A stretch of DNA of 40,126 bases, taken from positions 1 to 40,126 of the forward strand of contig JALSIH010000212.1 of the NCBI GenBank assembly GCA_026981615.1, read 5' to 3'. Made by a program: the position numbers and the translations under genes. Positions 8,052 through 16,075 of the stretch are shown here, piece by piece. Position 1 is the stretch's first letter. Each line of letters starts with the position of its first letter. Below the pieces are notes generated by a model. The model did no database searches and had not been told where the DNA came from. It saw only the letters and a list, made by a program, of their open reading frames with translations. The DNA is from Chitinophagales bacterium. GTDB lineage: Bacteria; Bacteroidota; Bacteroidia; Chitinophagales; S012-47.

Positions 8052-8324
8052 ATGCCTTACATGACGAAGGAAACCAAAACGGAGATTTTTAAAGAATATG
8101 GAGGAAGCGAAGAAAACACCGGATCGATCGAAGGTCAGGTAGCGCTTCTTACTTTAAGGATCAAAGAAATTTCCGACCACCTCAAAACACACAAAAAAGA
8201 TCACTCCACCCGGAGGGCGTTGCTCAAAATGGTAGGTCAGCGAAAAAGACTGCTCAAATATCTGGCAAAACGTGATATCAATGGCTACCGTGAGCTTATT
8301 AAGAAACTCGGAATCAGGAAATAA
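8052..8324 (+). CDS. rpsO: 30S ribosomal protein S15
   Basis: A 90-residue S15, which binds the central domain of 16S rRNA early in small-subunit assembly. Diagnostic segments are [14 protein letters not shown] (residues 24-37), [19 protein letters not shown] (residues 43-61) and the C-terminal [17 protein letters not shown]. The length is normal. A second in-frame ATG three codons in is a possible start. The gene is followed by pnp after 170 nt, the arrangement seen in many bacteria, with a short hairpin in the gap. Confidence 0.97.
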   Translation: MPYMTKETKTEIFKEYGGSEENTGSIEGQVALLTLRIKEISDHLKTHKKDHSTRRALLKMVGQRKRLLKYLAKRDINGYRELIKKLGIRK

Positions 8325-8391
8325 TCTCCTGTTCTTACCGAACGCATACAAGGGACTTGCTGCCAGCGGATGATTGACACCGGCTTGCTTG

Positions 8392-8407
8392 CGCAGCTTT
8401 TGCTGCG
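8392..8407 (+). other. Hairpin in the rpsO-pnp intergenic region
   Basis: CGCAGC-TTTT-GCTGCG is a perfect 6-bp stem with a 4-nt loop, followed at once by a smaller GCAT-GGCA-ATGC stem. No T-run follows, so it does not look like a terminator. In enterobacteria a processed hairpin in the pnp leader mediates pnp autoregulation; whether this one does is inference. The rest of the 170-nt gap shows nothing else I can name. Confidence 0.4.
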
Positions 8408-8494
8408 GCATGGCAATGCATGGTGACGGCCCGGCCGCTCTGCCCTTGTTTTTTTATATACATATACGATACATTACACGAAAACGAAAAGAAG

Positions 8495-10690
8495 ATGACA
8501 AACGAAAGCGCATTTAAACAACTCTTCCCCAACTACAAATCCGTAGAATTTGACATGCCTGACGGCAAAAAAATAAAAATTGAAACGGGCAAACTGGCCA
8601 ACCAGGCCCATGGTGCCGTCCTGGTCACTTGCGGCAATACCGTCCTGATGGCCACCGTGGTTTCGGCATACGAGCCCAAAGAAAACGCCAGTTTCTTTCC
8701 CCTCACCGTGGATTACCAGGAAAATTATTCGGCAGCCGGAAAAATCCCGGGCGGATTCTTCAAAAGGGAAGGCCGCCTTTCCTCTTATGAGATTCTTACC
8801 AGCCGGCTGATCGACCGGGCTCTGCGCCCCATGTTTCCGGACAACTACTATCATGAGACCCAGGTACTGGTCAAGTTGATGTCTTATGACAAAAACGATG
8901 TATTTCCCGATGCCTTGGCGGCTTTTGCGGCTTCCAGCGCCATCATGGCCAGCGACATCCCCTTCAACGGGCCCATCTCCGAAGTGCGTGTGGCACGGGT
9001 AAACGGTGAGTTTAAACTGAATCCCAACTTCCAGGAAATGGAAGAAAGCGATTTGGAAATGATCGTAGCAGCCACAATGGACAATGTGGTGATGGTGGAA
9101 GGCGAGATGAAGGAGGTAAGCGAAGCGGAGATGGTGGAAGCCATCAAAGTGGCACACGAGGCCATCAAATTGCAGTGCCGGGCACAAATACAACTGATGG
9201 AAGAAAGCGGCAACACGGTAAAACGCAGCCTGGTGCCGCAGAGTGAAAACGAAGAAGTGAAAGCCAGGGTGGAAGAACTGGCCAAAGAGAAGATATATGA
9301 AGTGGCCCGGGGCGGATACAGCAAGGTAGAGCGCAGCGAAAAGCTCAAAGCCATTAAGGAAGAGGTCAAAGGCCTCTACGAAGAGGAGGAAGAGAGCGAA
9401 GAACTGGAACTGGCCATGCGCTACTACAAAAACCTTGAGAAAGAGGTCATCCGTGAGGTTATTCTGAAAGAAAAGCGCAGACTGGATGGCCGGGGACTGG
9501 AAGAAATCAGGCCGCTGTACATGGAAATTGATGTATTGCCGCGAACACACGGCTCGGCCCTCTTTACCCGGGGCGAAACCCAGGTGCTGGCATCGACCAC
9601 GCTCGGCAACAAGCTGGACGAGCAAATGATTGACAATGCCACATACAAGGGATTTGAAGATTTTATTCTGCACTACAACTTTCCGCCCTTTTCTACCGGT
9701 GAGACCAAGCCGATGCGCGGCCCGGCCAGAAGGGAAATCGGACACGGCAACCTGGCACACCGTTCGCTGAAGCAGGTAATGCCCGACAGCGAAGAGAATC
9801 CTTATACGGTGAGGATTGTAGCCGATGTGCTGGAGTCCAACGGATCCTCATCCATGGCCAGCGTTTGCGGAGGCTCTCTTGCCCTGATGGATGCGGGAAT
9901 CAAAATAAAAAGCCACGTCTCGGGCATTGCCATGGGACTGATCTCGGGAGACAACGGAGAAGTGGCCGTGTTGACCGATATTCTGGGCGATGAAGATCAC
10001 CTCGGTGATATGGACTTTAAAGTCACCGGTACCCGAAACGGTATTTGCGCCTGTCAGATGGATATTAAAATTGAAGGACTCTCCTATGAGGTGCTTGGAC
10101 AGGCCCTCGAACAGGCCCGCAGAGCGCGTCTGGAAATACTGGATAAGATGTATGAAGTGATTGATCAGCCGCGCTATGAGTTTAAGCCTTTTGTGCCTAG
10201 AATTCACAAGATTTTCATTGCCCGCGATTTCATAGGTGCGGTGATTGGCCCGGGAGGTTCTACCATCCAGGAAATGCAGCGTGAAACCGGAACGACCATC
10301 ACCATTGACGAAGTGGGCGATCAGGGTGAAATTGTAATCAGTGGAGACGACAAGGATTCCATCGAAGCAGCCATTCGGAAAATAAAAGCCATTACGGCTG
10401 TTCCGCAAACCGGGGAGGTCTATGAGGCCAAAGTGAAATCCATTATGCCTTACGGTGCTTTTGTGGAATTTCTGCCCGGCAAAGAAGGTCTCCTGCATAT
10501 CAGCGAAATTTCCTGGAGCCGCATCGAGAAGGTGGAGGATGTGCTGAAAGTGGGAGATATGATCAAGGTGAAACTGCTCGACATTGACAAGCGCTCGGGC
10601 AAGTTCAAGCTCTCCAGAAAAGTGCTTCTCGATCCCCCGGCCCACATCAGGGAAAAGATGGAAAAACGGGACTCGGGACAACACGAATAA
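8495..10690 (+). CDS. pnp: Polyribonucleotide nucleotidyltransferase (PNPase)
   Basis: A 731-residue phosphorolytic 3'-5' exoribonuclease that degrades mRNA and can add tails. Domain order is complete: a first RNase PH domain from about residue 10 (GAVLVTCGNTVLMATVV), an all-helical linker rich in Glu/Lys, a second RNase PH domain (LDGRGLEEIRPL through GETQVLAST), a KH domain near residues 565-630 with VIGPGGSTIQEM, and an S1 domain near residues 640-712 (YGAFVEFLPGKEGLLHISEI). The ORF track begins at 8420; the ATG at 8495 (MTNESAFKQLFPN) is chosen because the upstream residues FFIYIYD are not typical. It follows rpsO and precedes rpoD by 77 nt. Confidence 0.97.
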   Translation: MTNESAFKQLFPNYKSVEFDMPDGKKIKIETGKLANQAHGAVLVTCGNTVLMATVVSAYEPKENASFFPLTVDYQENYSAAGKIPGGFFKREGRLSSYEILTSRLIDRALRPMFPDNYYHETQVLVKLMSYDKNDVFPDALAAFAASSAIMASDIPFNGPISEVRVARVNGEFKLNPNFQEMEESDLEMIVAATMDNVVMVEGEMKEVSEAEMVEAIKVAHEAIKLQCRAQIQLMEESGNTVKRSLVPQSENEEVKARVEELAKEKIYEVARGGYSKVERSEKLKAIKEEVKGLYEEEEESEELELAMRYYKNLEKEVIREVILKEKRRLDGRGLEEIRPLYMEIDVLPRTHGSALFTRGETQVLASTTLGNKLDEQMIDNATYKGFEDFILHYNFPPFSTGETKPMRGPARREIGHGNLAHRSLKQVMPDSEENPYTVRIVADVLESNGSSSMASVCGGSLALMDAGIKIKSHVSGIAMGLISGDNGEVAVLTDILGDEDHLGDMDFKVTGTRNGICACQMDIKIEGLSYEVLGQALEQARRARLEILDKMYEVIDQPRYEFKPFVPRIHKIFIARDFIGAVIGPGGSTIQEMQRETGTTITIDEVGDQGEIVISGDDKDSIEAAIRKIKAITAVPQTGEVYEAKVKSIMPYGAFVEFLPGKEGLLHISEISWSRIEKVEDVLKVGDMIKVKLLDIDKRSGKFKLSRKVLLDPPAHIREKMEKRDSGQHE

Positions 10691-10697
10691 ATATGCA

Positions 10698-10714
10698 GGT
10701 GTAAAAAATACACC
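10698..10714 (+). other. Hairpin just after the pnp stop codon
   Basis: GGTGTA-AAAAA-TACACC forms a perfect 6-bp stem in the pnp-rpoD gap. It is AT-moderate and followed by GAAAATG, not a T-run, so it is more likely a transcript-stabilising or processing structure than an intrinsic terminator. Confidence 0.4.
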
Positions 10715-10734
10715 GAAAATGAAACCAAGTGGAA

Positions 10735-10765
10735 TGGGGAGCGTACCTATGGTACAAATACCCCA
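10735..10765 (+). promoter_or_regulatory. Nested stem-loop directly upstream of rpoD start
   Basis: An inner stem GTACC-TAT-GGTAC (10743-10755) lies inside an outer stem TGGGG/CCCCA (10735-10739 with 10761-10765). The structure ends two bases before the rpoD ATG at 10768, so it could mask or present the initiation region. It is visible directly in the sequence; any regulatory role is inference. Confidence 0.45.
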
Positions 10766-10767
10766 CC

Positions 10768-11637
10768 ATGAAGCATTACAAAATCAGGCAAAGCATCACG
10801 CAGCGGGAGACCCCCGCGCTGAACCGCTATCTTAATGAGATCGGCAAAGAGCAGATGGTCAGCTCCGAAAAGGAGATCGACCTTGCCCGGAGGATTCAGG
10901 AAGGTGACCAAAAGGCACTGGAAGAACTGACACGGGCCAACTTGCGCTTTGTCGTATCCATTGCCAAGCAATACCAAAATCAGGGCTTGCCGCTCAGTGA
11001 TCTTATCAATGAGGGCAACATCGGCCTTATCAAGGCGGCCCAGCGTTTTGATGCCTCCAAGGGTTTTAAGTTCATTTCCTATGCTGTCTGGTGGATTCGC
11101 CAGAGCATTTTGCAGGCCATTGTGGACAATGCCCGCCTGGTACGTCTGCCGCTCAACAAGGCTGCCGCTTATCACAAAATAAACAAAGCCACCCGTGAGT
11201 TTCAGCAAAGCAATGAGCGTGTGCCTACATTGGAAGAACTCTCGGAGATGGTGGACCTGAAGCCCGCTACCCTGGGTGTGGTGATGAACAATTCCATCCG
11301 GCATCAGTCTACGGATGCACCGCTCGGAAATGACGAGGATTTTAGCTTTTCGGATACCCTCGAAGACCGCTCGGCCCAGGGCCCCGAGAAAGTGCTCATG
11401 TTCGAAACGCTGAAAAAGGAATTGAAGCGCCTGCTCGAAGTGCTGAGCCTTCGCGAGCGCAAGATCATTGAGATGTACTTTGGCATGGACGGGGCGCCCC
11501 GCATGACGCTGGCCGAAATCGGTGATCGCATGGGCCTGACACGCGAGCGCATTCGTCAGATCAAAGAACGGGCGCTGCGCAAATTGCGCAGGTATTCCGG
11601 AAACAAGGTACTGCAATCCTACTTTTACGATAGCTGA
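10768..11637 (+). CDS. rpoD: Primary RNA polymerase sigma factor, Bacteroidota type
   Basis: A 289-residue sigma-70 factor of the short Bacteroidota form, lacking region 1.1. Region 1.2 starts near residue 16 (PALNRYLNEIGK), region 2 has LRFVVSIAKQYQNQGLPLSDLI and FDASKGFKFISYAVWWIRQSI, region 3 follows, and region 4 has the helix-turn-helix MTLAEIGDRMGLTRERIRQI near the C terminus. This protein type recognises TTTG/TAnnTTTG promoters, and many such -7 elements are seen in this window, in agreement. The ORF track start at 10729 adds MEWGAYLWYKYPT; the ATG at 10768 (MKHYKIRQSITQRETPAL) matches the usual start. A nested hairpin sits just before it. Confidence 0.95.
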   Translation: MKHYKIRQSITQRETPALNRYLNEIGKEQMVSSEKEIDLARRIQEGDQKALEELTRANLRFVVSIAKQYQNQGLPLSDLINEGNIGLIKAAQRFDASKGFKFISYAVWWIRQSILQAIVDNARLVRLPLNKAAAYHKINKATREFQQSNERVPTLEELSEMVDLKPATLGVVMNNSIRHQSTDAPLGNDEDFSFSDTLEDRSAQGPEKVLMFETLKKELKRLLEVLSLRERKIIEMYFGMDGAPRMTLAEIGDRMGLTRERIRQIKERALRKLRRYSGNKVLQSYFYDS

Positions 11638-11665
11638 AAGGGAGAGAGTAAACACGGCAAATCCG

Positions 11666-11687
11666 CATTCCTCAGAGCGGGAGAATG
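11666..11687. terminator. Possible weak hairpin between convergent rpoD and ribH
   Basis: CATTC and GAATG arms, extended by two further pairs across a bulge, could form a hairpin at the junction of two converging genes and overlap the last codons of ribH. There is no clean T-run on either side, so termination is only suggested by position. Confidence 0.25.
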
Positions 11688-12181
11688 TCTTTGTTGATTT
11701 CTTTCTTCAGTGCCAGCATCTGAATGGCTGCTACGGCACATTCCACCCCTTTGTTGCCATGTGCTCCGCCTGCTCTTTCGAGCGCCTGCGCTTTATTATT
11801 GACGGTCAGCAATCCGAAAATCACGGGGATATCCAGTTCGGAATTCATTTTTGCGATGGCCGTGGAGACGGCCTGGTTGATATAGTGGTCGTGAGAGGTC
11901 TCTCCTTTGATGACACAGCCCAGGGTGATGATGGCATCCGGAGATAATTTACGCGCCACCCAGGCAGCTCCGGCCACCAATTCGAAGGCTCCGGGCACAT
12001 GAAAAATGCCGATGCTGTCCTTTGCCGCACCCCGTTCCATCAGGGTCTGCCGGCACCCCTCCAGCAGGGCTTCGCCTATCTGCCGGTTGTAGTCCGATAC
12101 CACAATGGCAAAAGTCATATTTGAAGCAGCCGCAATGCGGTCTGTCTGATAATCGGACAGGTTTTTCTCAGCGCTTGCCAA
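11672..12181 (-). CDS. ribH: 6,7-dimethyl-8-ribityllumazine synthase
   Basis: Penultimate enzyme of riboflavin synthesis, condensing 5-amino-6-ribitylamino-uracil with a 3,4-dihydroxybutanone phosphate. The 169-residue protein has the family motifs: FAIVVSDYNRQI (substrate-binding start of the fold), VPGAFELV near residue 65, IITLGCVIKGETSHDHYI with the catalytic His near residue 98, and PVIFGLLTVNNKAQALERAG near residue 120. The C terminus ILPL is slightly long but normal. It ends the pdhA-TPR-ribH gene series, starting one base after the TPR gene stops, so it is very likely co-transcribed. No other rib gene is present in this window and no FMN riboswitch was recognised. Confidence 0.96.
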   Translation of the reverse strand: MASAEKNLSDYQTDRIAAASNMTFAIVVSDYNRQIGEALLEGCRQTLMERGAAKDSIGIFHVPGAFELVAGAAWVARKLSPDAIITLGCVIKGETSHDHYINQAVSTAIAKMNSELDIPVIFGLLTVNNKAQALERAGGAHGNKGVECAVAAIQMLALKKEINKDILPL

Positions 12182-12182
12182 G

Positions 12183-12851
12183 TCAGGAGTATTTTAGCTT
12201 TGCATCTACCAGCTTGAGGTACTTGACCACTTCCCGGCCCTGGGCCGAGAGCGGATATTTTTCTTCTATTTCCTGATACATTTCGCGGGCCTCTTCGTAC
12301 TTGCCGAGGTTCAGGTAGTAGTCACCGGCCAGTTGCAGATAGTAAGGCGTGAAAAAATCGTGCTCCACGGCATGGGCGGCCCGCTCATAGTATTTGGCGG
12401 CTTTTCCGCTTTCGCCCTGCTGCGCGTAAGCGTGCCCCAGCAATTCATATTTGCGGGCGGCAAGGAGATCGGTACCGGGCGAGAAATCATCCAGATAATC
12501 GATGGCCGATTGCACATCGCCCAGCTTCAGATAGGAAACACCGGCATAGTAATTGGCAAGATTGGCTGCGCTGCTTGCCGGATATTCGTCAATGATATCC
12601 AGAAAACCCGGATTGGCTCCGTCTCCGTTGAGTGCGAGCGAGAATGAATCTATGCGGAAATATTCCTGGGGATAGCTCATCAGCGGCAAGGCTTCTTCTT
12701 CCTGCTTGCCGGCCCGGTAATCTTTGTAGATGTATGCCGCCACACCCAGCACGATGGCCAGCGTCACACCGATGAGGATGTTCTTGTAGCGGTTGTAAAA
12801 GTTCTGTGCTTCTTCGAGAAAATTGCGTTCCTGTTCTTTATGTTTCGTCAT
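12183..12851 (-). CDS. Membrane-anchored tetratricopeptide repeat protein
   Basis: A 222-residue protein with a short charged N-terminal segment, one transmembrane helix at about residues 25-42 (ILIGVTLAIVLGVAAYIY) and a soluble domain with TPR-like helices: NLANYYAGVSYLKLGDVQSA, KYELLGHAYAQQGESGKAAKY and YYLQLAGDYYLNLGKYEEA. This layout resembles YfgM/Tol-Pal-associated TPR proteins, which face the periplasm and hold chaperones or assembly partners, but the specific role here is unknown. Genes of this type are common in Bacteroidota next to ribH. It begins 13 nt after pdhA and ends 1 nt before ribH. Confidence 0.8.
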   Translation of the reverse strand: MTKHKEQERNFLEEAQNFYNRYKNILIGVTLAIVLGVAAYIYKDYRAGKQEEEALPLMSYPQEYFRIDSFSLALNGDGANPGFLDIIDEYPASSAANLANYYAGVSYLKLGDVQSAIDYLDDFSPGTDLLAARKYELLGHAYAQQGESGKAAKYYERAAHAVEHDFFTPYYLQLAGDYYLNLGKYEEAREMYQEIEEKYPLSAQGREVVKYLKLVDAKLKYS

Positions 12852-12864
12852 GGTCTTTTTTGGC

Positions 12865-13854
12865 TTAATCTTTTATAAACGGATAATCGGCTTGTACATA
12901 AATATCTTCATACAGTGCATCTGCGGAAGGGAAGGGTGAACTTTCGGCAAATGCAACGGCCTCTTCCACCTCTCTTTTCACTTCGTCCTGGATTTTCTTC
13001 AGTCCGGCTTCATCGAGGTATCCTTTCTCCAGCAGGTCGTGTGCCACGCCCGGGATGGGGTCCTTTTTGCGATAGGCTTCCAGCTCTTCACGGGTGCGAT
13101 ATTTGGCCGGATCCGACATGGAGTGGCCTTTGTAGCGATAGGTTTTCAGTTCGAGCACATAGGGGCCTTTTCCGGCTCTGCATTGCTTCAGCGCTTTTTC
13201 AAGGGCCTTGTGTACCGGCAGCGGGTGCATGGCATCTACCGCTTCGTGAGTGATGTCGTAGGCGCAGGCCATGTGGTGAAGGTCTTTCACCGGCCCCGAC
13301 CGTTCGACCGAGGTACCCATGGCGTAATGGTTGTTTTCGATCAGGAAGATGACGGGCAGTTTCCAGAGGGCGGCCATGTTGAGTGTTTCGTGCCAGGAGC
13401 CCTGTTTGATGGCACCATCGCCCAAAAAGGTGAGGCTGACATTTTTATTCTCTTTATACTTTTCGGCAAAGGCAAGTCCTGCCCCAAGGGGAATCTGTCC
13501 GCCCACGATGCCGTGGCCGCCATAAAAGCGCCCGTCCACATGGAAAAAGTGCATGCTGCCGCCTTTTCCTTTTGTGCAGCCCGTCACTTTTCCGTAGAGC
13601 TCGGCCATGCCTTCATTCATTGTTACACCCCGCATCAGGGCCAGTCCGTGATCGCGATAGGCAGTGATAATCGGATCGCTCACCTCACAAGCCGAGTCCA
13701 CCGCTGCCGCTATGGCTTCCTGTCCGATATACAGATGAAGAAAACCCCTGATCTTCTGCTGTGCATACATCTGTGCAGCCTTCTCTTCAAAGCGTCTGAT
13801 CCGGAGCATCAGACGGTACCATTCAATGTAGGTGCCCTTTGTTATTTTTGCCAT
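12865..13854 (-). CDS. pdhA: Pyruvate dehydrogenase E1 component, alpha subunit
   Basis: A 329-residue thiamine-diphosphate enzyme subunit that decarboxylates pyruvate in the pyruvate dehydrogenase complex. The cofactor motif GDGAIKQGSWHETLNMA...NN is near residues 145-175, and the phosphorylation-loop equivalents (YRYKGHSMSDPAKYR near residue 245) are present. The N-terminal RIRRFEEKAAQMY and the HLYIGQEAIAA segment are typical. The beta subunit and E2 are not adjacent; in this group they are often encoded elsewhere. It shares a 54-nt divergent gap with recF, which holds a TATTTTTG -7 element for pdhA. It probably leads the TPR-ribH transcript. Confidence 0.95.
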   Translation of the reverse strand: MAKITKGTYIEWYRLMLRIRRFEEKAAQMYAQQKIRGFLHLYIGQEAIAAAVDSACEVSDPIITAYRDHGLALMRGVTMNEGMAELYGKVTGCTKGKGGSMHFFHVDGRFYGGHGIVGGQIPLGAGLAFAEKYKENKNVSLTFLGDGAIKQGSWHETLNMAALWKLPVIFLIENNHYAMGTSVERSGPVKDLHHMACAYDITHEAVDAMHPLPVHKALEKALKQCRAGKGPYVLELKTYRYKGHSMSDPAKYRTREELEAYRKKDPIPGVAHDLLEKGYLDEAGLKKIQDEVKREVEEAVAFAESSPFPSADALYEDIYVQADYPFIKD

Positions 13855-13878
13855 TATAGCTTCTGTGTTTTACTGGCG

Positions 13879-13886
13879 CAAAAATA
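13879..13886 (-). promoter_or_regulatory. Bacteroidota -7 element upstream of pdhA
   Basis: TATTTTTG on the minus strand matches TAnnTTTG exactly and lies about 25 nt before the pdhA ATG. The expected -33 position reads TGGG, a poor match. Confidence 0.45.
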
Positions 13887-13908
13887 TAAAATTAAAAGGG
13901 AAAACCCA

Positions 13909-15012
13909 TTGTTCGTCCACACGCTTCAACTTACTAATTTCAAATGCTATTCCCGTGCTGAGCTGGGTTTTGAATCGCAGATCACCGGCTTTGCCGGACC
14001 CAACGGAGCGGGCAAGACCAACCTTCTGGATGCGCTTCATTTTCTCTGCAGCGGCAAGAGCTATTTTAACCCGCCCGACCGGCAGAATATCCGATTCGGA
14101 GCCTCTTTTTTTCGTCTTTCGGGCGAGATTGAAGCCGGAGGGGAAAGAGACCGGGTACTTTGCATTCACGAAAGCGGCAGGCGCAAGCGAATTTCCGTGA
14201 ATGAGGTACCTGTCACACGCATGTCCGGGTTTATGGGCCGCTACCCCGTGGTGGTCATTGCCCCCGATGACGTGATGATGATCAACGGAGGGAGCGAAGA
14301 GCGCAGACGTTTTCTGGATATGAGCATTTCTTTCTCCGGGAAGGATTATCTCGAAGACCTGTCGCTCTACAAAAAAGTGCTGCTGCAGCGCAACAGCCTC
14401 CTCAAGGACCCGGCACGCAGGGGCCGCGTCAATGAAGACCTGCTGCAGGCCTATGACCGGCTGCTTGTCCCGGCTGCCCATCGCATCTACGAGAGAAGAA
14501 AAGCTTTTCTTCAGCGTTTTATGCCTTATTTCACGCGCTTGTACAGCGAGCTGACGGGCGTCAGTGAGTTGCTCGAAATTCACTATCAGAGCGGTCTGCA
14601 TGAAAAAGACATGAACACGCTCCTCGAAGAGGCCAGGCCCCGCGATGAAATGCTGCAACGAACCACGGCCGGCCCGCACCGCGATGACCTTCAGTTTCTT
14701 CTGAATAGCAACGAACTCAGGCACTACGGGTCGCAGGGGCAGAAGAAATCCGCACTCATTGCCCTCAAGCTGGCTCAGTTTCACTATCTGAAGGATCATA
14801 CCGGACGTACTCCGCTCCTTCTGCTGGACGATATCTTCGACCGCCTGGATGAAGCCCGGAGCCGGCAGCTCGTGGAAATGGTACAGTGCAAGGTTTTCGG
14901 GCAGGTTTTTCTGAGCGACACCTCTGCCGGGCGATTGTTGCAGATTTTCGGCACCGGAGCGCTATCTTTTGATATATTTGAAGTGGAAGATGCCAGAATA
15001 AAGAAATTATGA
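13909..15012 (+). CDS. recF: DNA replication/repair protein RecF
   Basis: An SMC-like ATPase that, with RecO and RecR, loads RecA at gapped DNA. The N terminus FVHTLQLTNFKCY leads to Walker A GPNGAGKTNLLDAL near residue 35. The ABC-type signature region GSQGQKKSALIALKLAQ and Walker B LLLLDDIFDRLDEARS lie in the C-terminal third. The ORF track runs from 13039, but everything before about 13900 is antisense to pdhA; no ATG precedes the conserved start. The TTG at 13909 places Phe-Val-His at residues 2-4 and gives 367 residues, the normal RecF length. It overlaps the next gene by ATGA. The family is certain; the TTG start is probable. Confidence 0.93.
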   Translation: MFVHTLQLTNFKCYSRAELGFESQITGFAGPNGAGKTNLLDALHFLCSGKSYFNPPDRQNIRFGASFFRLSGEIEAGGERDRVLCIHESGRRKRISVNEVPVTRMSGFMGRYPVVVIAPDDVMMINGGSEERRRFLDMSISFSGKDYLEDLSLYKKVLLQRNSLLKDPARRGRVNEDLLQAYDRLLVPAAHRIYERRKAFLQRFMPYFTRLYSELTGVSELLEIHYQSGLHEKDMNTLLEEARPRDEMLQRTTAGPHRDDLQFLLNSNELRHYGSQGQKKSALIALKLAQFHYLKDHTGRTPLLLLDDIFDRLDEARSRQLVEMVQCKVFGQVFLSDTSAGRLLQIFGTGALSFDIFEVEDARIKKL

Positions 15013-15299
15013 ACGACCACAATCAGGAGCGCCTTAAAGATGTCATTGAAGACTTTTTCAATGCCTACGGACTGAAAGAGCAATATCTTCAAAACCGCAT
15101 CATTTGCGGCTGGCAGGAGATCATGGGCTCCATGGTGGCACGCCACACCAACGATCTGTTTATTAAAGGAAACAAACTCTTCCTCTATCTCGACTCGGCC
15201 CCCCTGCGGCATGAACTCACAATGATCAAGGCCCAGGTAATCAAAAAGGTAAACGAGGCGGTGGGGGTCGAAATGATCAAAGAGCTCATCATCAAATGA
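15009..15299 (+). CDS. DUF721/DciA-like protein
   Basis: A 96-residue protein of the DUF721 family: an N-terminal helix (RLKDVIEDFFNAYGL), the central GWQEIMGSMVARHT segment and a basic/strand region (GNKLFLYLDSAPLRHELTM). DUF721 includes DciA, the helicase-loading partner of DnaB in bacteria without DnaC, so a role at the replication fork is plausible. The ATGA overlap with recF supports translational coupling and a DNA-metabolism role; recF-DUF721 pairs are common in this phylum. Without structural comparison it is not certain that this protein loads helicase. Confidence 0.8.
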   Translation: MNDHNQERLKDVIEDFFNAYGLKEQYLQNRIICGWQEIMGSMVARHTNDLFIKGNKLFLYLDSAPLRHELTMIKAQVIKKVNEAVGVEMIKELIIK

Positions 15300-16075
15300 A
15301 AGTGATAAAATACCTTATTCCGATTCTCCTCTTCTCATCCCCGGGCCTTCATGCCCAGCGCGATGCCACCAGGGATATGCTGGAGATAGCGGCTGCCGGC
15401 CTGAGCGACAGCAGCGGACCGGAAAGCCGCTATTTCGTTCTGAAAGGGCGCAATGCCTATTTTTTCAGGCAATACAAAGAAGCGCTTGAATATGCGGGCA
15501 ATGCGATGAAGCTTGATGACGGCAACAAAGATGCTTATGTGCTGGCAGCGGATGCCTATGCCGCCCTTGCCAAAGACAAGCGGGCCCTGAAATACTACCG
15601 GAAGGCGGCAGCACTGGATGGCGATGATCCCGTCCTGCTTTACCATCTGGCCCTGAGCAATATGAAACTGGGCCACAACGTGGCGGCCATGGAGAACCTG
15701 GACAGGGCCATTGAAATAGAGCCGGACAACAACGCTTTCTATCTACTCAGGGGGGAAGCAAAGATGGCAGTAGGCATTTTTGCAACGGCCATACAGGATT
15801 TTGAGGTGGTGCTTGAATTGAACCCGGGAGACGAAGAAGCCATTATAAAAACAGGCGTTTGCCTTCGCGAGATAGGCAATTATGCCGAGTCCATCGAAGA
15901 GTTGAGCAAAGCCGTATCAGCCAATCAGGGCAATGCGGATGCCTTCCTCGAACGGGGGAAAACCTACCTCCGGGCATTTAACAAAAACAAAGCCTGTGAA
16001 GACTTTCGAAAAGCCGTAGAACTGGGCAGCCGTGAAGCCGGCAAATTGCTGGAAAGCAACTGCGGCAGCAATTGA
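15296..16075 (+). CDS. Exported tetratricopeptide repeat protein
   Basis: A 259-residue protein with an N-terminal signal peptide (IKYLIPILLFSSPGLHA, cleavage likely before QRDAT) and at least five TPR units: GRNAYFFRQYKEALEYA, AYVLAADAYAALAKDKRA, LLYHLALSNMKLGHNVAA, AFYLLRGEAKMAVGIFATA, IIKTGVCLREIGNYAES and AFLERGKTYLRAFNKNKA. TPRs are protein-binding scaffolds, so it is probably a periplasmic adaptor; partners are unknown. A near C-terminal Cys (LESNCGSN) is present. The start overlaps the DUF721 stop by ATGA, and the stop abuts the ilvE stop on the other strand with no spacer. Confidence 0.85.
   Translation: MKVIKYLIPILLFSSPGLHAQRDATRDMLEIAAAGLSDSSGPESRYFVLKGRNAYFFRQYKEALEYAGNAMKLDDGNKDAYVLAADAYAALAKDKRALKYYRKAAALDGDDPVLLYHLALSNMKLGHNVAAMENLDRAIEIEPDNNAFYLLRGEAKMAVGIFATAIQDFEVVLELNPGDEEAIIKTGVCLREIGNYAESIEELSKAVSANQGNADAFLERGKTYLRAFNKNKACEDFRKAVELGSREAGKLLESNCGSN

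Noticed and set aside
8341-8460. Terminator after rpsO
   Set aside because: The hairpin at 8392-8407 has no following T-run, and pnp lies just downstream on the same strand, so it is kept only as an unclassified hairpin.
8474-9760. 428-codon minus-strand ORF under pnp, and similar long minus-strand ORFs at 9848-10684 and 10747-11655
   Set aside because: They are antisense shadows of pnp and rpoD, rich in His/Phe from complementing Glu/Lys codons, with no recognisable motifs.
13039-13908. N-terminal extension of the recF ORF across pdhA
   Set aside because: The translation is antisense to the well-supported pdhA gene and has no RecF-like content before the TTG at 13909.
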